Assembly: GCA_035319305.1 (NCBI GenBank)
Contig: DATHCY010000044.1
Coordinates: 1 to 12,817 of the forward strand
Origin: Methanocella_A sp035319305
GTDB taxonomy: Archaea > Halobacteriota > Methanocellia > Methanocellales > Methanocellaceae
Reading direction: 5' to 3'
DNA length: 12,817 nt
In this document: positions 12,436-12,817 of the stretch, in pieces
Numbering within the stretch: the stretch's first letter is position 1
Layout: each line of letters begins with the position of its first letter
Notes under the pieces: generated by a model
Databases searched by the model: none
What the model saw: only the letters and a program-made list of their open reading frames with translations
Told to the model about the DNA's origin: nothing
Program-made: the position numbers and the translations under genes

Positions 12436-12817
12436 GAAATTCCTCCTTCGACCTTTATAACATCGAGTTCGTGGACTTTGACCGGCTGCCCGAGCAGTGT
12501 CGACAGTGATGGCCGGGTTCTGCCGTTGTCGCCGGAAACAAGCTCTTTCACGTATAGTCCGCCTTCGCAGCGGACGGTGATGATGAAACACTTTTTTTCA
12601 GCGTTAAGCTCTTCTATCTCGATCTCGTACACCTTCCGCTTACGGTCCAGATTAGCGCGGCGATGAGCAACCCGCTCAGGCGTACGTTGAAGTATCTCCG
12701 AGTTAGATAAAGCGGCTAACGAAGATTTAAGTGTTTCTATTGAAATATCCTCATTGTATATAACTTTAAGCCTGTAGACTTTGTTTACCTTCATCGACTT
12801 GACTTCTTCCACCGCAG
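12408..12817 (-). CDS. pus10: tRNA pseudouridine synthase Pus10, C-terminal part (partial, enters from the window edge)
   Basis: About 136 C-terminal codons are present; the 5' part, with the THUMP domain and catalytic aspartate, lies outside the window. Family-typical blocks are VNKVYRLKVIY, then ALSNSEILQRTPERVAHRRA, and CEGGLYVKELVSGDNGRTRPS close to the end. In Pus10 the last two line the active site and hold the target RNA. The archaeal enzyme makes pseudouridine 54 and 55 in the T-loop of tRNAs. The frame is open to the window edge, so the GTG near 12812 is an internal valine codon, not the start. The gene overlaps rpl21e by 28 bases and heads the conserved cluster. Confidence 0.92.
   Translation of the reverse strand, partial: AVEEVKSMKVNKVYRLKVIYNEDISIETLKSSLAALSNSEILQRTPERVAHRRANLDRKRKVYEIEIEELNAEKKCFIITVRCEGGLYVKELVSGDNGRTRPSLSTLLGQPVKVHELDVIKVEGGISWQDHMARD
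12441..12448 (-). promoter_or_regulatory. Strong ribosome binding site of rpl21e
   Basis: AAGGAGGA on the minus strand lies five bases before the L21e ATG, inside the pus10 coding region. It decides the start against the longer open frame. Confidence 0.85.

Noticed and set aside
12436..12591. N-terminal extension of L21e by 52 codons
   Set aside because: It lies in the pus10 coding region in another frame, is Arg-rich nonsense, and the strong AAGGAGGA site sits just before the internal ATG at 12435.

Overview
The window reads as chromosomal DNA of a euryarchaeon, most likely a methanogen of the Methanomicrobia / Methanocella type. The evidence is an archaeal 20S proteasome beta subunit, archaeal ribosomal protein L21e, RNA polymerase subunit F (Rpb4), the archaeal C-terminal part of Pus10, a DUF655 protein and a double AsnC-type regulator. 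Several genes also have archaeal TATA boxes about 25-30 bases before a plausible transcription start. The genus is inferred from protein style; nothing here fixes it.

Left part (1-4660). The first codons of psmB leave the window on the minus strand. A divergent promoter region rich in dyads separates psmB from an AI-2E/PerM-type membrane protein on the plus strand. That gene converges on a minus-strand metallophosphoesterase, which follows an iron-sulfur flavoprotein of the Isf/FMN-reductase type. The flavoprotein has a clear TATA box flanked by repeated GATAGTA sites. Next come trmJ (tRNA 2'-O-methyltransferase) and moaC (molybdopterin synthesis), overlapping by ATGA on the minus strand.

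Middle part (4650-9100). A bifunctional NAD(P)HX epimerase/dehydratase (nnr) lies directly downstream of a decayed IS200/IS605 (IS1341-type) tnpB element. The right-end hairpin of that element is 26 to 45 bases before the nnr ATG. Beyond its left-end hairpin, a two-module AsnC/Lrp-like regulator is transcribed rightward. Downstream of it are about 470 bases without a convincing gene. They hold a partial, decayed copy of a piece of the regulator gene and a run of three perfect-arm stem-loops ending in a T-run.

Right part (9090-12817). All genes are on the minus strand: pus10 (partial), rpl21e, rpoF, a DUF655 gene, ksgA/rsmA and a HemK/Mtq2-like methyltransferase, followed by a small Thr/Pro-rich surface protein with PTDVGT repeats. 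The first six form the widely conserved archaeal translation/transcription cluster: tRNA pseudouridylation, ribosome structure, RNA polymerase stalk, 16S rRNA dimethylation and probably release-factor methylation. Short gaps and overlaps indicate co-transcription.

I did not find a clear new multi-gene defence or mobile system. The points most worth a second look are the RuvC-defective, frameshifted tnpB element beside nnr, the operator-like repeats around the flavoprotein promoter, the nested dyads between psmB and the AI-2E gene, the regulator-gene remnant, and the stem-loop cluster at 8984-9100.
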